The position numbers were made by a program, and so were the translations under genes. 64,000 bases of DNA. Origin: DASZIT01 sp052143315 (GTDB lineage: Bacteria > Actinomycetota > Acidimicrobiia > Acidimicrobiales > RAAP-2). The stretch covers positions 62,001 through 126,000 of the forward strand of contig JBKQTE010000097.1 in the NCBI GenBank assembly GCA_052143315.1, in the 5' to 3' direction. How positions within the stretch are numbered: position 1 is the first letter of the stretch; every line of letters starts with the position of its first letter. Positions 15,620 through 25,215 of the stretch are shown piece by piece. The notes below the pieces were generated by a model, which saw nothing but the letters and a program-made list of their open reading frames with translations, did not search any database and was not told where the DNA came from.

Positions 15620-16795
15620 ATGGAATTCGGGATCTTTCTGCAGGGATACCTGCCCGGGCCCCAGGCCCACGACACCGACAGCGAACACCGCGCCCTGACC
15701 CGCGAGCTGGAGCTGGCACAGGTTGCCGACCGGAACAACTTCAAGTTCGTGTGGCTGACCGAACACCACGGCCTGACCGAGTACTCGCACCTGTCCTGTC
15801 CCGAGATCGCTGCCGGGTACCTGGCCGGAACCACCGAACGTATCCACATCGGTTCGGGTATCTTCAACATCTCGCCTCGGGCCAACCACCCGGTGCGCAC
15901 CGCCGAGAAGGTGGCGACCCTCGACCACCTCACCAACCGCCGGTTCGAGTTCGGCACCGGCCGGGGCGCCGGCAGCCACGAGATCGGCACCCTGAACATC
16001 CACGACAAGGAGTCGACCCGGGCCGACTACGACGATGTGATCTACGAGATCGTCCGGATGTGGGAGCAGAAGGACTTCACCTATCACGGCACCCACTGGG
16101 ACATGGACGTCCCCCACAACGTCCTCCCCAAGCCATGGGGCCCCGGGCATCCCCCGTTCTGGCTGGCCGTCGGTTCGCCCGCCACCTGGGAGAAGGCCGG
16201 ACGCCTCGGGCAGGGCGCGCTCGGCTTCACGTTCTCGTCCGTGCACGACGTGGCTCCGTGGATCGAGTCCTACAAGAAGGGGATCAGCGACTGCATCGAC
16301 CCGGTGGGCGAGTTCGTCAACGACAACGTCATGATCACCACTGCCGTCCGGTGCTCGACCGACCGAGCTGCCGCCCGGGCCCAGGCGTGCCGCACTGGCA
16401 ACGGCTACCTGCCTTCGATGGTGTCCCTCTACCACGACACCATGCCCGGACCAGGGGGATCGCGTTGGCCCAAGGCGCCGAAACCGCCCACCGAGGACAA
16501 GCTCGACCCGCTCATCGACGGCGGTTACCTCCTGTGCGGCTCGCCAGAGGAGATCTGCGAGCAGCTGAAGCCGTTCGTCGACTACGGCGTCGACCAGGTG
16601 TGCTTCGGCCTGCCGGGGGACGCCACCTCGTACGAGGAGGCCATCGAGGTGATCGAGACGTTCGGGAAGCACGTCATCCCGGAATTCGACTCCGACCCGG
16701 TGGTCTCCACCGAGCGCTACCGGGCCACGGCGAAGCCGAAGTTCCCGCCGTTCAACCGCGAACCGCTCCGTATCTCGACGCTCTACGACCAGTAG
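15620..16795 (+). CDS. LLM class flavin-dependent oxidoreductase
   Basis: The protein has 391 residues with a bacterial luciferase-like TIM barrel: 'MEFGIFLQGYLPGPQ', 'VWLTEHHG', 'HIGSGIFNISPRANHPVRTAEKV' split over two strands, 'RRFEFGTGRGAGSHE' and 'CGSPEEICEQLKPFVDYGVDQVCFGLPG'. Enzymes of this group use FMNH2 or F420H2 to oxygenate or reduce an organic substrate. ATG 15620 follows AAGGAG directly after three 11-bp repeats. It is the last large gene of the plus-strand catabolic cluster. The length exceeds typical F420-dependent members, which slightly favours an FMN-dependent monooxygenase. Confidence 0.9.
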   Translation: MEFGIFLQGYLPGPQAHDTDSEHRALTRELELAQVADRNNFKFVWLTEHHGLTEYSHLSCPEIAAGYLAGTTERIHIGSGIFNISPRANHPVRTAEKVATLDHLTNRRFEFGTGRGAGSHEIGTLNIHDKESTRADYDDVIYEIVRMWEQKDFTYHGTHWDMDVPHNVLPKPWGPGHPPFWLAVGSPATWEKAGRLGQGALGFTFSSVHDVAPWIESYKKGISDCIDPVGEFVNDNVMITTAVRCSTDRAAARAQACRTGNGYLPSMVSLYHDTMPGPGGSRWPKAPKPPTEDKLDPLIDGGYLLCGSPEEICEQLKPFVDYGVDQVCFGLPGDATSYEEAIEVIETFGKHVIPEFDSDPVVSTERYRATAKPKFPPFNREPLRISTLYDQ

Positions 16796-16832
16796 GCGGC
16801 TGGGCCCACCGGAAGGTTCGTAGACTTGCCCC

Positions 16833-17006
16833 ATGCCGAAGTCGGAGAAGTTCGAGACCGAGGTCGTCACCCACGTCTGGAAGTACAAGTCTCCCGACGA
16901 CCTCGACAAGCTCATTCACCGCCGAAGGCTGGACGGTTGGTTGGTCCACAAGACCGAGACGGACGCGGGCAAGAAGATCAAGATCACCTTCCGCCGGAAG
17001 AAGTGA
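16833..17006 (+). CDS. Small basic protein, DUF4177-like
   Basis: A 57-residue frame runs from ATG 16833 to TGA 17004-17006. The protein is strongly basic and ends in 'ITFRRKK'. The pattern 'WKYKSPDDLDKLIHRRRLDGWLVHKTE' (given here as motif only in part: W-K-Y-K, then L-x-R-R-R-L-D-G-W-x-V) resembles DUF4177 proteins, in which an N-terminal strand is followed by a helix ending in 'GWE' and a C-terminal strand. A purine stretch GGAAGG lies about 18 nt upstream, too far for a strong ribosome site. It follows the LLM gene by 37 bp. Function unknown. Confidence 0.65.
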   Translation: MPKSEKFETEVVTHVWKYKSPDDLDKLIHRRRLDGWLVHKTETDAGKKIKITFRRKK

Positions 17007-17117
17007 TCGAGCGGTCGAGGACCAGGTGCCACACCCCCCCCATCGGCGGATGGGGCCGGATGGATGGGAGGTGCCGAAGCGACCGCCGCGCCCGACCGAC
17101 CAGCATCTCGGAGACGG

Positions 17118-18866
17118 CTACGACGGCGCCGTCGGGCGCACCCAGGGAGGCTCGGCCACGGCACCCATCACCGCGCTGGCGCCGGCGTCGTCGGGCTGGC
17201 GTTCCGCCTCGAGCTCGGTCTCGACGAGACGCCGGTAGCGGCTCACCTCGTCCTTCCGCCGGCTCTCCGTCCAGTCCAGAGCCCCACCCATGATCGAGAC
17301 GACCTCTTCGAGGCTGTCCGTCCCTCGGTGGCGCGTCTCGAGATCGAGCCGGAGGCGACGACGCAGGACGTCCTCGGCGTGGAGCGCGCCTTCGTGGGTG
17401 ACGCCGTAGAGGACCTCTGCCCGCAGGTACTCCTCTCCACCGATGAGCGGCTCCAGCAGGGAAGGGTCCTCGACGCTCGGCTCGAGGACCTCTTCCAGCA
17501 GGGTCCCGTACCGCCCGAGCAGGTGTTCGATCCGTTCGGCCGAGAGACCGTAGCGCGAGGCGAGATGCCCGCTCTGGTTGCGGTAGCCGGCGATCCCGCT
17601 CGCACCCACCAGGGGAACCGATTCGGTGCACGACCGGGGCGCCCCGGTCGGCCACGTGAGGACAGCGGCGTCCACCGCATCTTTGGCCATGATCCGGTAC
17701 GTCGTGTACTTGCCTCCCGAGATCGCCACCAGACCGGGGGTGGGGCTGGAGACGGCGTGCTCACGCGAGAGCTTGGTCGTCTCCTCGCCGGCGCCGGCGA
17801 TGAGCGGCCGCAGTCCCGCGAACACCGACTCGATGTCGTCCGCCGTGAGGGGCTCCGCCAGGATGGCGTTCACGTGATCGAGCAGGTAGGCGATGTCGGA
17901 CGCGTTGGCCACGGGCCGGACCTTGTCGTGCTCCCACGGTGTATCGGTGGTCCCGATGAGCCAGTGCCGACCCCAGGGGATGATGAACAGGATGCTCTTT
18001 TCGGTCTGGATCGCCACCGCCGAGGACAGGGCGATCTTCTCACGCGCCACCACCAGGTGGACCCCCTTGGACGGCCGCACCCGCAACGGGTGCTCCTTGC
18101 CCGCCAGCGTCTCGGCCTCCTCGGTCCATACCCCCGTCGCCAGGATGACCGAGCGGGCCCTGGCCACGACCTCGGCGCCGGTCTCGAGGTCGCGGAGCCG
18201 CGCACCGACGACCCTGTCCCCCTGGCGCTCGATGCCGACCGCCGCGGTCCGGTTCACGGCAACGGCACCGAAGGCCGCGGCGGTGCGAACCAGGGTGACG
18301 ACGAATCGGGCGTCGTCCACCTGGGCGTCGTAGTACTCGATACCACCGACGAACCGTCCGGGGCGCAGCCCCGGGGCCTCTGCGTAGACCCGATGTCTCG
18401 AAAGTTGGCGCTGGCGCGGGACCCCTCGGGAGCTGCCGGTGGACCAACCGAGGGCGTCGTACAACGAGACACCCGCGAACATGTAGGCGCGTTCGTAGGC
18501 CCGGTGGCGAAGAGGGAAGAGGAAGGGCACCTGGGTGACGAGGTGCGGAGCGAGGCGCTCGAGGAGGAGGCCCCGCTCCTTCAGTGCCTCGTGGACGAGG
18601 TAGAAGTCGAGCATCTGGAGGTAGCGGAGCCCTCCATGGATCAGCTTCGTCGAGCGGCTGGAGGTACCCGACGACCAGTCCTGCGCCTCCACCAAGCCGA
18701 CCGACAGCCCTCTGGTGGCGGCATCGACCGCGATGCCGGCGCCCACCACACCGCCACCGACGACCAGGATGTCCAGCTCGCCCTGGCCGAGCCGGTCCAG
18801 ATCGGGCTCCCGGCGGTTGGCCGAAAGCGCCGGCCCGTTCACCTCGCCAGGCTCGAACGGCGGCAC
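17118..18866 (-). CDS. glpD: Glycerol-3-phosphate dehydrogenase, FAD-dependent
   Basis: The protein has 582 residues. The FAD dinucleotide fold is 'ILVVGGGVVGAGIAVDAATR', followed by 'STKLIHGGLRYLQ', 'GVSLYDALGW', 'IIPWGRHWLIGTTDTPWEHD' and 'SGGKYTTYRIMAKDAVD', all standard GlpD motifs, plus the C-terminal DAO_C domain. It oxidises glycerol-3-phosphate to dihydroxyacetone phosphate and passes electrons to the quinone pool at the membrane. The start is GTG 18866 with a perfect AAGGAGG Shine-Dalgarno. No glpF or glpK is adjacent. It lies 28 bp downstream of the membrane hydrolase gene on the same strand. Confidence 0.95.
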   Translation of the reverse strand: MPPFEPGEVNGPALSANRREPDLDRLGQGELDILVVGGGVVGAGIAVDAATRGLSVGLVEAQDWSSGTSSRSTKLIHGGLRYLQMLDFYLVHEALKERGLLLERLAPHLVTQVPFLFPLRHRAYERAYMFAGVSLYDALGWSTGSSRGVPRQRQLSRHRVYAEAPGLRPGRFVGGIEYYDAQVDDARFVVTLVRTAAAFGAVAVNRTAAVGIERQGDRVVGARLRDLETGAEVVARARSVILATGVWTEEAETLAGKEHPLRVRPSKGVHLVVAREKIALSSAVAIQTEKSILFIIPWGRHWLIGTTDTPWEHDKVRPVANASDIAYLLDHVNAILAEPLTADDIESVFAGLRPLIAGAGEETTKLSREHAVSSPTPGLVAISGGKYTTYRIMAKDAVDAAVLTWPTGAPRSCTESVPLVGASGIAGYRNQSGHLASRYGLSAERIEHLLGRYGTLLEEVLEPSVEDPSLLEPLIGGEEYLRAEVLYGVTHEGALHAEDVLRRRLRLDLETRHRGTDSLEEVVSIMGGALDWTESRRKDEVSRYRRLVETELEAERQPDDAGASAVMGAVAEPPWVRPTAPS

Positions 18867-18894
18867 CCGGTCCTCCTTGCAGTCGGGCCGGCGG

Positions 18895-20856
18895 TCACCA
18901 CGGCGCGGCCTGGAGGGCAGTGCCGGTGACGAGCAGCGAGGTGATCAACATGGCGCAGATGAACGCCCCCGTGTAGATGCGGCCGGTCTTCCAGAAGAAG
19001 TAGCTCAGCACCGTCCCCACGATGATGAAGACGGGAACGAACTGGAAGCCGACGATGGTCAAGAGGGGTTGGCTCGATGTGGCGAGCTCGCCGGTCGCCC
19101 CGAGGACGCCGTACTCGATGGCCAGGAGCCCGACGTAACCGACCACCAGTAGTGCGGTCACGATCCCCATGAACTTGGGCAGGGAGCTCACCCTCGGCCG
19201 GATCTGCCCGAACAGGACGGTCGAGAGCACCAGGAAGTACACGAGGAACGGAACGATGTAGCTGAGGGTGGCCTTCAGGTGGGTCAGGTCGAGGGGCTTG
19301 ATGTTGAACACCCAGATGCGCACGTCGGAGGTCCACGCCCATTCGAAGAAGAACACCCCGATAAAGAGGACGGCCACCGCAGAGAGGGCGAGGAGGAACG
19401 ACTTGCCGACGTTCTTCCAGTCGATGGCCGGACCCTCGGGTTCGGTGATCCCGTACGAGGTGAACGCCTCCCTCGGGCGGACCCGGGTGGAGAGCTGCCA
19501 CGCAGCGAGCAGGATCAGGGCGATGAGAGCACCACCGATCGCCCAAGTGGCCACCCCTGAGGTGATCGATTCGGGGAAGATGGCCCCCGCTTTGAACTGG
19601 TTCTGTCCGTACGCCTGGAACCAGTAGAACGTCACCGGTCCGATCAGCACCAGGGTCAGTGCTCCTGCCCACCAGCCGAAACCGCGAAGCGAGCGGTTCT
19701 CCGGACGCCGGCGGGCCACTGACTGGAAGGAGGGCAGGCGAAGGAGCTCTCCGCCGGCCCCGAACAGCAGCAGCACGACGCCGACGAGCCCGAGGAACGT
19801 GCCGATCTCGTCCCAGAGCCAGATCTGATTGGACGCCGGCAGTGACGAGACACCGGTGAGGGTCGTCTGCATCCAGCTCACCGAGTGCTCGATGGCCCCG
19901 GGGTCGAAGGTCATGCCGGGATGCATGTCGTTCTCGAGGTACAGCACACGGCCGGTGCCCTTGGCGGTCGACCCGTAGACGTGACCCACTACGATCGGCT
20001 GGCTGGTCCCGAACAACGCCTGCATGCGCGGGGACTTGGGGAACTCCGACCCCTTGGGGACGGCCCACATGAGCTCAGAGAACTCCGAGTCGACCGCCTC
20101 CACCACCGCCACGTTGCGGGGGAAGGTCGGCGTCCCGGGGATGGGCTCGACCGCCGGCGTGCTCACCGATGAGCTGACGAGGACGACGGAGCGGTACCCC
20201 GTGGGTAGGGAGTAGGCGGCGAGGACCGACGCCCACCCGCCCATGGAGTGGCCGATCAACCCGATGTCGCCCTTCTTGACGATCGGGAGGCTGTTCAGGT
20301 ACGCCAGAGCGTCGGGACCACCGAACTCGTCGAGGAAGGAGGGAGGCGTCGAGGTGCCCTGCCCGGTCTGGTTGGCGTCGAGGACGACGCAGCCCCGACG
20401 GGCCATCTCGATAGAGAAACCGTCCATGGTGTCGACCGTGTTGATGTACCCCTCGATGGTGAGCACCCCGCAGGCCGGAGTCGTGACCGTGGCGGTCGAC
20501 GGGACGTACAGCAGCCCGGTCATCATCTGGCCGGTCGAGGTGGGGAAGGAGACCTGTGTGATCCGGACGGTGCCGCCGTTGGTCTGTGCGGTGTTGGCCA
20601 GCAGGCCACCGGCCAGTATCAGCACGAGCGCCAGCGCCAGCGCTGCCCGCGACGTCTTGGCCCACCCCGGGAGTTTCGGCGGACGTTCAGCACGGGCCGC
20701 CCCCGTGCCGGCGGCCCCGGGGACGGGCTCCTCGTCCTTGTCTGCGGTCGATGATTGCGAGTCGGGTGCGACGATCGGCGCGTCCGGCTTCGTCGAGCTC
20801 GGATCCTCACCGGACTGGCTGGGCGACTCGGGCTCTTCCGCTGACATCTGGTCCAT
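18895..20856 (-). CDS. Membrane-anchored alpha/beta hydrolase with polytopic C-terminal domain
   Basis: The protein has about 653 residues. After an acidic, Ser/Pro-rich N-terminus (about 60 aa) comes one membrane helix ('ALALALVLILAGGLLA'). An extracytoplasmic alpha/beta hydrolase domain follows with nucleophile elbow 'GHSMGG' and a 'LDANQTGQG' segment. The C-terminal half has about seven to eight hydrophobic helices. The combination suggests an exported esterase or peptidase-like domain tethered to a membrane unit of unknown role. Start ATG 20856 is preceded by GAGGCGG; an upstream TTG at 20913 is less likely. It may be co-transcribed with glpD. Confidence 0.8.
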   Translation of the reverse strand: MDQMSAEEPESPSQSGEDPSSTKPDAPIVAPDSQSSTADKDEEPVPGAAGTGAARAERPPKLPGWAKTSRAALALALVLILAGGLLANTAQTNGGTVRITQVSFPTSTGQMMTGLLYVPSTATVTTPACGVLTIEGYINTVDTMDGFSIEMARRGCVVLDANQTGQGTSTPPSFLDEFGGPDALAYLNSLPIVKKGDIGLIGHSMGGWASVLAAYSLPTGYRSVVLVSSSVSTPAVEPIPGTPTFPRNVAVVEAVDSEFSELMWAVPKGSEFPKSPRMQALFGTSQPIVVGHVYGSTAKGTGRVLYLENDMHPGMTFDPGAIEHSVSWMQTTLTGVSSLPASNQIWLWDEIGTFLGLVGVVLLLFGAGGELLRLPSFQSVARRRPENRSLRGFGWWAGALTLVLIGPVTFYWFQAYGQNQFKAGAIFPESITSGVATWAIGGALIALILLAAWQLSTRVRPREAFTSYGITEPEGPAIDWKNVGKSFLLALSAVAVLFIGVFFFEWAWTSDVRIWVFNIKPLDLTHLKATLSYIVPFLVYFLVLSTVLFGQIRPRVSSLPKFMGIVTALLVVGYVGLLAIEYGVLGATGELATSSQPLLTIVGFQFVPVFIIVGTVLSYFFWKTGRIYTGAFICAMLITSLLVTGTALQAAPW

Positions 20857-21274
20857 ATCGGCCGCCTCGGTGGTGATCGTGGCTTGCAACAAGCGAAGCC
20901 GAACTGGTGCCAACGCTAAGCAGCGTCAGGAGATCTGCCTAGGGCCGAAGGTCCCACCGCCCACGGGCAGGCCCTGGTCCTGACCCCTAGGGCGTGACGC
21001 CGCGGTGGCGGGCGCCGGACGGGGATGGCCGGATGCCTCGAAGGATGCGGTCCCGGTACGTGGTGGCGCCGACACCCGCAGTTGTCGCCCGATCGGAGGT
21101 CCCATCCCTGGACTGCGGGTCCATCGCTCGGCTGGTGGCCGAATGCCCCTGGTGCCGGAGCCGAATTGCTGCCATGGTGGCGACTGTGGATCGACGGCGA
21201 GGGCTCGGCCGCGCTCCCCGCTTCCGAGTGCAGGCGATCGGTGGCGGTGACCGCCGATCGGTGCGGAGCTAGCC
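20857..21274. other. Divergent intergenic region (418 bp)
   Basis: This stretch separates the leftward membrane hydrolase from the rightward GH65 gene and must contain both promoters. I see no gene, no strong terminator and no clear operator in it; short CCTAGGG/CCCTAGG pieces at about 20939 and 20986 are too small to call. Confidence 0.5.
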
Positions 21275-24256
21275 ATGCCGGATCGGGGTCGGCGCTGGAC
21301 TCGTCGGGGTCCGCCGTCCGGCGACGCCCTCCATCAGACCTTTGAGGCGATCGTCATCGACTGGGACGGCACGGCGGTGCCCGATCGGGAGCCGGATCCT
21401 TCCCGGCTGCGGCTTCGCATCGAAGCGCTCTGCGCGGCGGGCGTGCACGTCGTCATCGTGACGAACGGCCACGTCCGCACCGTCGACGAACGGCTCCGTG
21501 CCCGACCTCGAGGTCGGGGAGGGTTGCGCATCTGCTGCAATCGGGGCTCGGAGGTCTTCGCGGTGGACGGCTACGGACCGCGGCTCGTCCTTCGACGGAC
21601 CGCCGGCCCCGAGGACGAGCGTGCACTGGACCGGGCGGCGGAGTCGATCGTCGACGACCTCCGGTCCCGAGGGCTCCAGGCGGGCCTCGCATCCTCGCCC
21701 ACCAACGGCCGCACGATCGAGACCGGCCTCGCACCGCCACCGGCCGATCCGGGGGAGCTCGACGTCGGCGCCGCCCCGAGGGTCGCCGCCACACCAGCCG
21801 CTCCGGCCGCCATCGTCGACGCCGCCGAGGTCGTTGCCATCGCCGCCGACGCCTGCCTCCGCTCGGGCCTGTCCGACCCGAGGATCACCCGCAACGGGGA
21901 TCACCTCGGGATCGGCCTGACCGACAGATCCGATTCGGCCCGCTGGGCGGCCGACTGGCTGGCCCGGCAGGGCATCACCGGCGGGCTGGTGCTGGTGGCC
22001 GGTGGTGACCTCGGGTCGACCGGCGGCGACTCCCTGATGGTGGATGCCTTCTCCCGAGCAGTGGCGGTCTCGGTCGGATCGGAGCCGGGCGACGTGCCGT
22101 CCGGAGCCGTGCACCTCGACGGCGGCCCGGCGCGGCTCCTCGGGTTGCTCGACGAACAGCGCTCACGGCGAGCCGGGCGTCGGGTGCCGAACATCGATCT
22201 CGACCCGACCTGGGTGGTCCCACTGCCCACCACCCGAGCCAAGGAGCGGGTCGCCGAAGCGCTCGGAGCGCTCGGGAACGGGCTCATGGGGGTGCGAGCT
22301 TCCCGGGACGAGGACGGCGGAGGCGCCGCTCCGCTGGTCCTCGTCAACGGCGTCTTCACCTCGGACGGGCACCTCCTCCCCGGCCCGAACTGGGCAGGCC
22401 TCGAACGGCCCGGCGTGGACCATCGGCACACCGAGCGCCGCCTGCTCGACCTGCGTGGGGGCACGCTCGTCCGGATCGGCACCGGAGATGCCGGGGAACG
22501 CTCCCTGCGCTTCGTGTCCCTGGCGTCACCCCACGCCATGGCCCTGCGCGCCGAAGCGCCTGAGGCCCGCCTCCGAGCCGGAGACCCGATCAGTCCACCT
22601 TCCGAGGACATCGAATTCGAGCGCGAACAGCGTGGGGACGTCGTGGCGGGTGCGACGAGCCGAGGCGATGCGGAGATTGTCATCGCTGTCCGCGACCGTG
22701 TGGTCACGGTGGCCGGACGTCGGGTGGTCGAGCGGGTGGCCGCATGGGACGCCACCCCCGCCGGGACGATGGGATCCGACAGCGTCTACCATCGGATCGC
22801 AGACGTCGAGGCCTTGGGCTTCGACGCGCTGCTCGCCGGGCACCGGCTGGAGTGGGCACGCCGCTGGGAAGACGCCCAGGTGGTGATCGAAGGGGACCCC
22901 GGAGCAGAGCTGGCGGCCCGCTTCGCCGTCTTCCACCTCCTGAGCGCGGCCGGCGACACCGGGGAGACTGCGGTCGGCGCCCGGGGGCTGACCGGACAGG
23001 CCTACGCCGGTCACGTCTTTTGGGATGCGGACGTCTTCGTACTTCCGGTTCTGGCGGCCATCCGGCCGGCGGCGGCCCGGGCCATGCTCGAGTACCGCAT
23101 CCGCCGTCTCCCGGCGGCCCGGGCCGCGGCGGATGCCCAGGGCCTGCACGGCGCTCGCTTCCCCTGGGAGTCGGCCGGCGACGGGAGCGACGTCACCCCG
23201 CGCCTGGTCCGGGGAGAGAACGACGAACTGATCCCGATCGCCACCGGCTTGCGCGAGGAGCACATCGTGGCCGATGTGGCCTGGTCGGCGGCGCACTACT
23301 CGTCCTGGACGGGTGACACGTCCTTTCTCGAGGGGGCCGGCGGCGAGCTGCTCATCGACACGGCCCGCTACTGGGCGAGCCGTATCCAGGTCGACACCGA
23401 CGGCGTCGGCCACCTCCGGGGCGTGATGGGGCCTGACGAGTACCACGAGGTCGTCGATGACAACGCATACACGAACGTGATGGCCCGATGGAACCTCCGT
23501 CGCGGGGCCGAGCTCCTCTTCCGATCCGGCGAACCGGACACGGCGGCGACCTGGCGGACCCTGGCCCAGAGACTGTACGACGGATGGAGCCCCGAGCGCG
23601 GGATCTACGAACAGTTCGCCGGCTACTTCGAGCTGGAGCCCCTCCTCATGCCGCATGTCGCCGCACCACCGGTCGCCGCCGATGTACTGCTCGGAGCCGA
23701 TCGGGTGGCAGGCTCCCAGCTCATCAAGCAGCTCGACGTACTGATGCTGCACCACCTGGTACCAGAGGAAGTGGTGGAAGGATCGCTCAAGGCGTGCCTG
23801 GACTTCTACGGCCCCCGGACGGCTCACGGCAGCTCGCTCTCACCGGCTGTCCACGCGTCGTTGCTGGCCCGGGCGGGAGAGCCCGAGCGCGCTCTCCAGC
23901 TGTTCCGACTGGCCGCCCGCCTCGACCTCGACGATCTCACCGGAACCACCGCGGAGGGCCTGCACCTGGCCACACTCGGAGGGGTGTGGCAGGCACTGGC
24001 CTTCGGCTTCCTGGGGGTGCGGGCAGAGCTCGGAACGCTCGCCATCCGCCCCTGTCTCCCGAAGAGCTGGCGGGCACTCGGCCTCACCTTTCGCTTCCAA
24101 GGAGTGCGCGCCGGCATTCGGGCTGAGCACGACCGGGTCACCGTCACCTGCGATGCGCCCCTCGTCGTGCGCGTCGACGACCGGGCACCGGCGCGCTGCC
24201 GCCCGGGCACCACCGTCATCCCGAGCGTCACGACCACCCGGGGGGACCACCGATGA
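21275..24256 (+). CDS. HAD phosphatase - GH65 disaccharide phosphorylase fusion
   Basis: The protein has 993 residues. Residues about 20-300 are a HAD domain with motif I 'IDWDGTAVP', 'IVTNGH' and 'VLVAGGDLGSTGGDSLM'. The remainder is a GH65 enzyme with 'ERRLLDLRGG', 'GHVFWDADVFVLP', the catalytic acid in 'GVMGPDEYHE', 'QLIKQLDVLMLHHL' and the phosphate-loop-like 'HGSSLSPAVHA'. GH65 phosphorylases split trehalose, kojibiose or related disaccharides with phosphate into beta-glucose-1-phosphate and glucose. The attached HAD domain may be a trehalose-6-phosphate phosphatase or phosphoglucomutase relative. ATG 21275 has a weak GGAG site. The stop overlaps the next start by 4 nt. Confidence 0.88.
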   Translation: MPDRGRRWTRRGPPSGDALHQTFEAIVIDWDGTAVPDREPDPSRLRLRIEALCAAGVHVVIVTNGHVRTVDERLRARPRGRGGLRICCNRGSEVFAVDGYGPRLVLRRTAGPEDERALDRAAESIVDDLRSRGLQAGLASSPTNGRTIETGLAPPPADPGELDVGAAPRVAATPAAPAAIVDAAEVVAIAADACLRSGLSDPRITRNGDHLGIGLTDRSDSARWAADWLARQGITGGLVLVAGGDLGSTGGDSLMVDAFSRAVAVSVGSEPGDVPSGAVHLDGGPARLLGLLDEQRSRRAGRRVPNIDLDPTWVVPLPTTRAKERVAEALGALGNGLMGVRASRDEDGGGAAPLVLVNGVFTSDGHLLPGPNWAGLERPGVDHRHTERRLLDLRGGTLVRIGTGDAGERSLRFVSLASPHAMALRAEAPEARLRAGDPISPPSEDIEFEREQRGDVVAGATSRGDAEIVIAVRDRVVTVAGRRVVERVAAWDATPAGTMGSDSVYHRIADVEALGFDALLAGHRLEWARRWEDAQVVIEGDPGAELAARFAVFHLLSAAGDTGETAVGARGLTGQAYAGHVFWDADVFVLPVLAAIRPAAARAMLEYRIRRLPAARAAADAQGLHGARFPWESAGDGSDVTPRLVRGENDELIPIATGLREEHIVADVAWSAAHYSSWTGDTSFLEGAGGELLIDTARYWASRIQVDTDGVGHLRGVMGPDEYHEVVDDNAYTNVMARWNLRRGAELLFRSGEPDTAATWRTLAQRLYDGWSPERGIYEQFAGYFELEPLLMPHVAAPPVAADVLLGADRVAGSQLIKQLDVLMLHHLVPEEVVEGSLKACLDFYGPRTAHGSSLSPAVHASLLARAGEPERALQLFRLAARLDLDDLTGTTAEGLHLATLGGVWQALAFGFLGVRAELGTLAIRPCLPKSWRALGLTFRFQGVRAGIRAEHDRVTVTCDAPLVVRVDDRAPARCRPGTTVIPSVTTTRGDHR

Positions 24257-25044
24257 GCATCGTTCTGGTCGCTCTCGACAGGGCTGCCGCCGGTCCGGTG
24301 ATGGAGACAGCCATGGCCATCGGCACGTTCACCGGCGCCGACGTGGAGGCCGTCCACGCCCGGACCAGCCCGTCGGAGGCGGCTGTCGAACTTGCGGTCG
24401 TGGCGGCGGCCAGCGACGTGCCGTTCCGCCTGCTCGAAGGACCCGTGGGCCCCACCCTGCTCGCCGCGGTGGGCGCCCCGGACGTGGTCGCCGTCGTCAT
24501 CGGCGCCCAGGCCGCAGCCCATGGTCGCCGCCCGGTCGGACGGACGGCTCGGCACCTGCTCGAACACGCACAGAAGGCGGTCGTGGTGGTGCCACCCGAG
24601 GCCGCCTCGCCCCGTCTCATTCAGCGAGTGCTGGTTCCACTCGAGGGCACGGAGGTCTCCTCACGGCCGGTGCTCGAGCAGCTGTGTCCACTGGTGGCCG
24701 CCGACGTCGAGTTGGTGGTGCTCCATGTGTTCACGGACACCACCATGCCCACCATGCTGGATCGCCCCGGGTACGACCTTGCCATCCTCAAGAAGGAGTT
24801 CCTCACCCGCTACTTCCCACCCGCGGACCACATCGAGTTCCGGACGGGCCCGGTCGCCACCCGGGTGGCCGAGGTCTCCGGGGAGTGCGACGCCGACCTG
24901 ATCGTCCTGAGCTGGGGTCAGAACCCGATGCCGGGAAGGGCGGAGGTGGTCCGGGATGTACTTGCCGGCTCGGTGCCCGTTCTCCTGCTCCCCGCCTCGA
25001 TCTCCGACGGCACCGGGAACGGCGAAGCGTCGCCATCGCAGTAG
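24253..25044 (+). CDS. Tandem universal stress protein-like protein
   Basis: The protein has 263 residues and looks like two USP-type half-domains: 'MSIVLVALDRAAAGPVMETAM' opens the first, which ends in 'KAVVVVPPE', and 'QRVLVPLEGTEVSS' opens the second, which ends in 'VLAGSVPVLLLPAS'. The canonical ATP-binding G-x2-G-x9-G-S motif is not obvious in either half, so it may not bind ATP. Its ATG lies inside the stop of the GH65 gene (ATGA), so the two are translationally coupled, linking it to disaccharide turnover or a stress response. Confidence 0.75.
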   Translation: MSIVLVALDRAAAGPVMETAMAIGTFTGADVEAVHARTSPSEAAVELAVVAAASDVPFRLLEGPVGPTLLAAVGAPDVVAVVIGAQAAAHGRRPVGRTARHLLEHAQKAVVVVPPEAASPRLIQRVLVPLEGTEVSSRPVLEQLCPLVAADVELVVLHVFTDTTMPTMLDRPGYDLAILKKEFLTRYFPPADHIEFRTGPVATRVAEVSGECDADLIVLSWGQNPMPGRAEVVRDVLAGSVPVLLLPASISDGTGNGEASPSQ

Positions 25045-25215
25045 GCGGGCTGCCGTGGGGCAGAGTCGGGGGGTGCCGCGGTGCTCCTCGGCCGTCTGCG
25101 GGGCATACTCGGTGCCCATGCTGCCAACCTTGCGGAACTGGTCGCCTGCCGCCCCCGGGCCTCGGCGCGCCGGTGGTGCTTCCCACCCCACCCCACCCGC
25201 TCACCGTACCCGGCG

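Noticed and set aside
14495..16915. An 806-codon minus-strand frame
   Set aside because: It is antisense to the deacylase and LLM genes. Long antisense frames are normal in GC-rich DNA with third-position bias, and the protein is Gly/Arg/His-rich without domains.
17064..18929. A 621-codon plus-strand frame
   Set aside because: It is antisense to glpD, which has full motif support.
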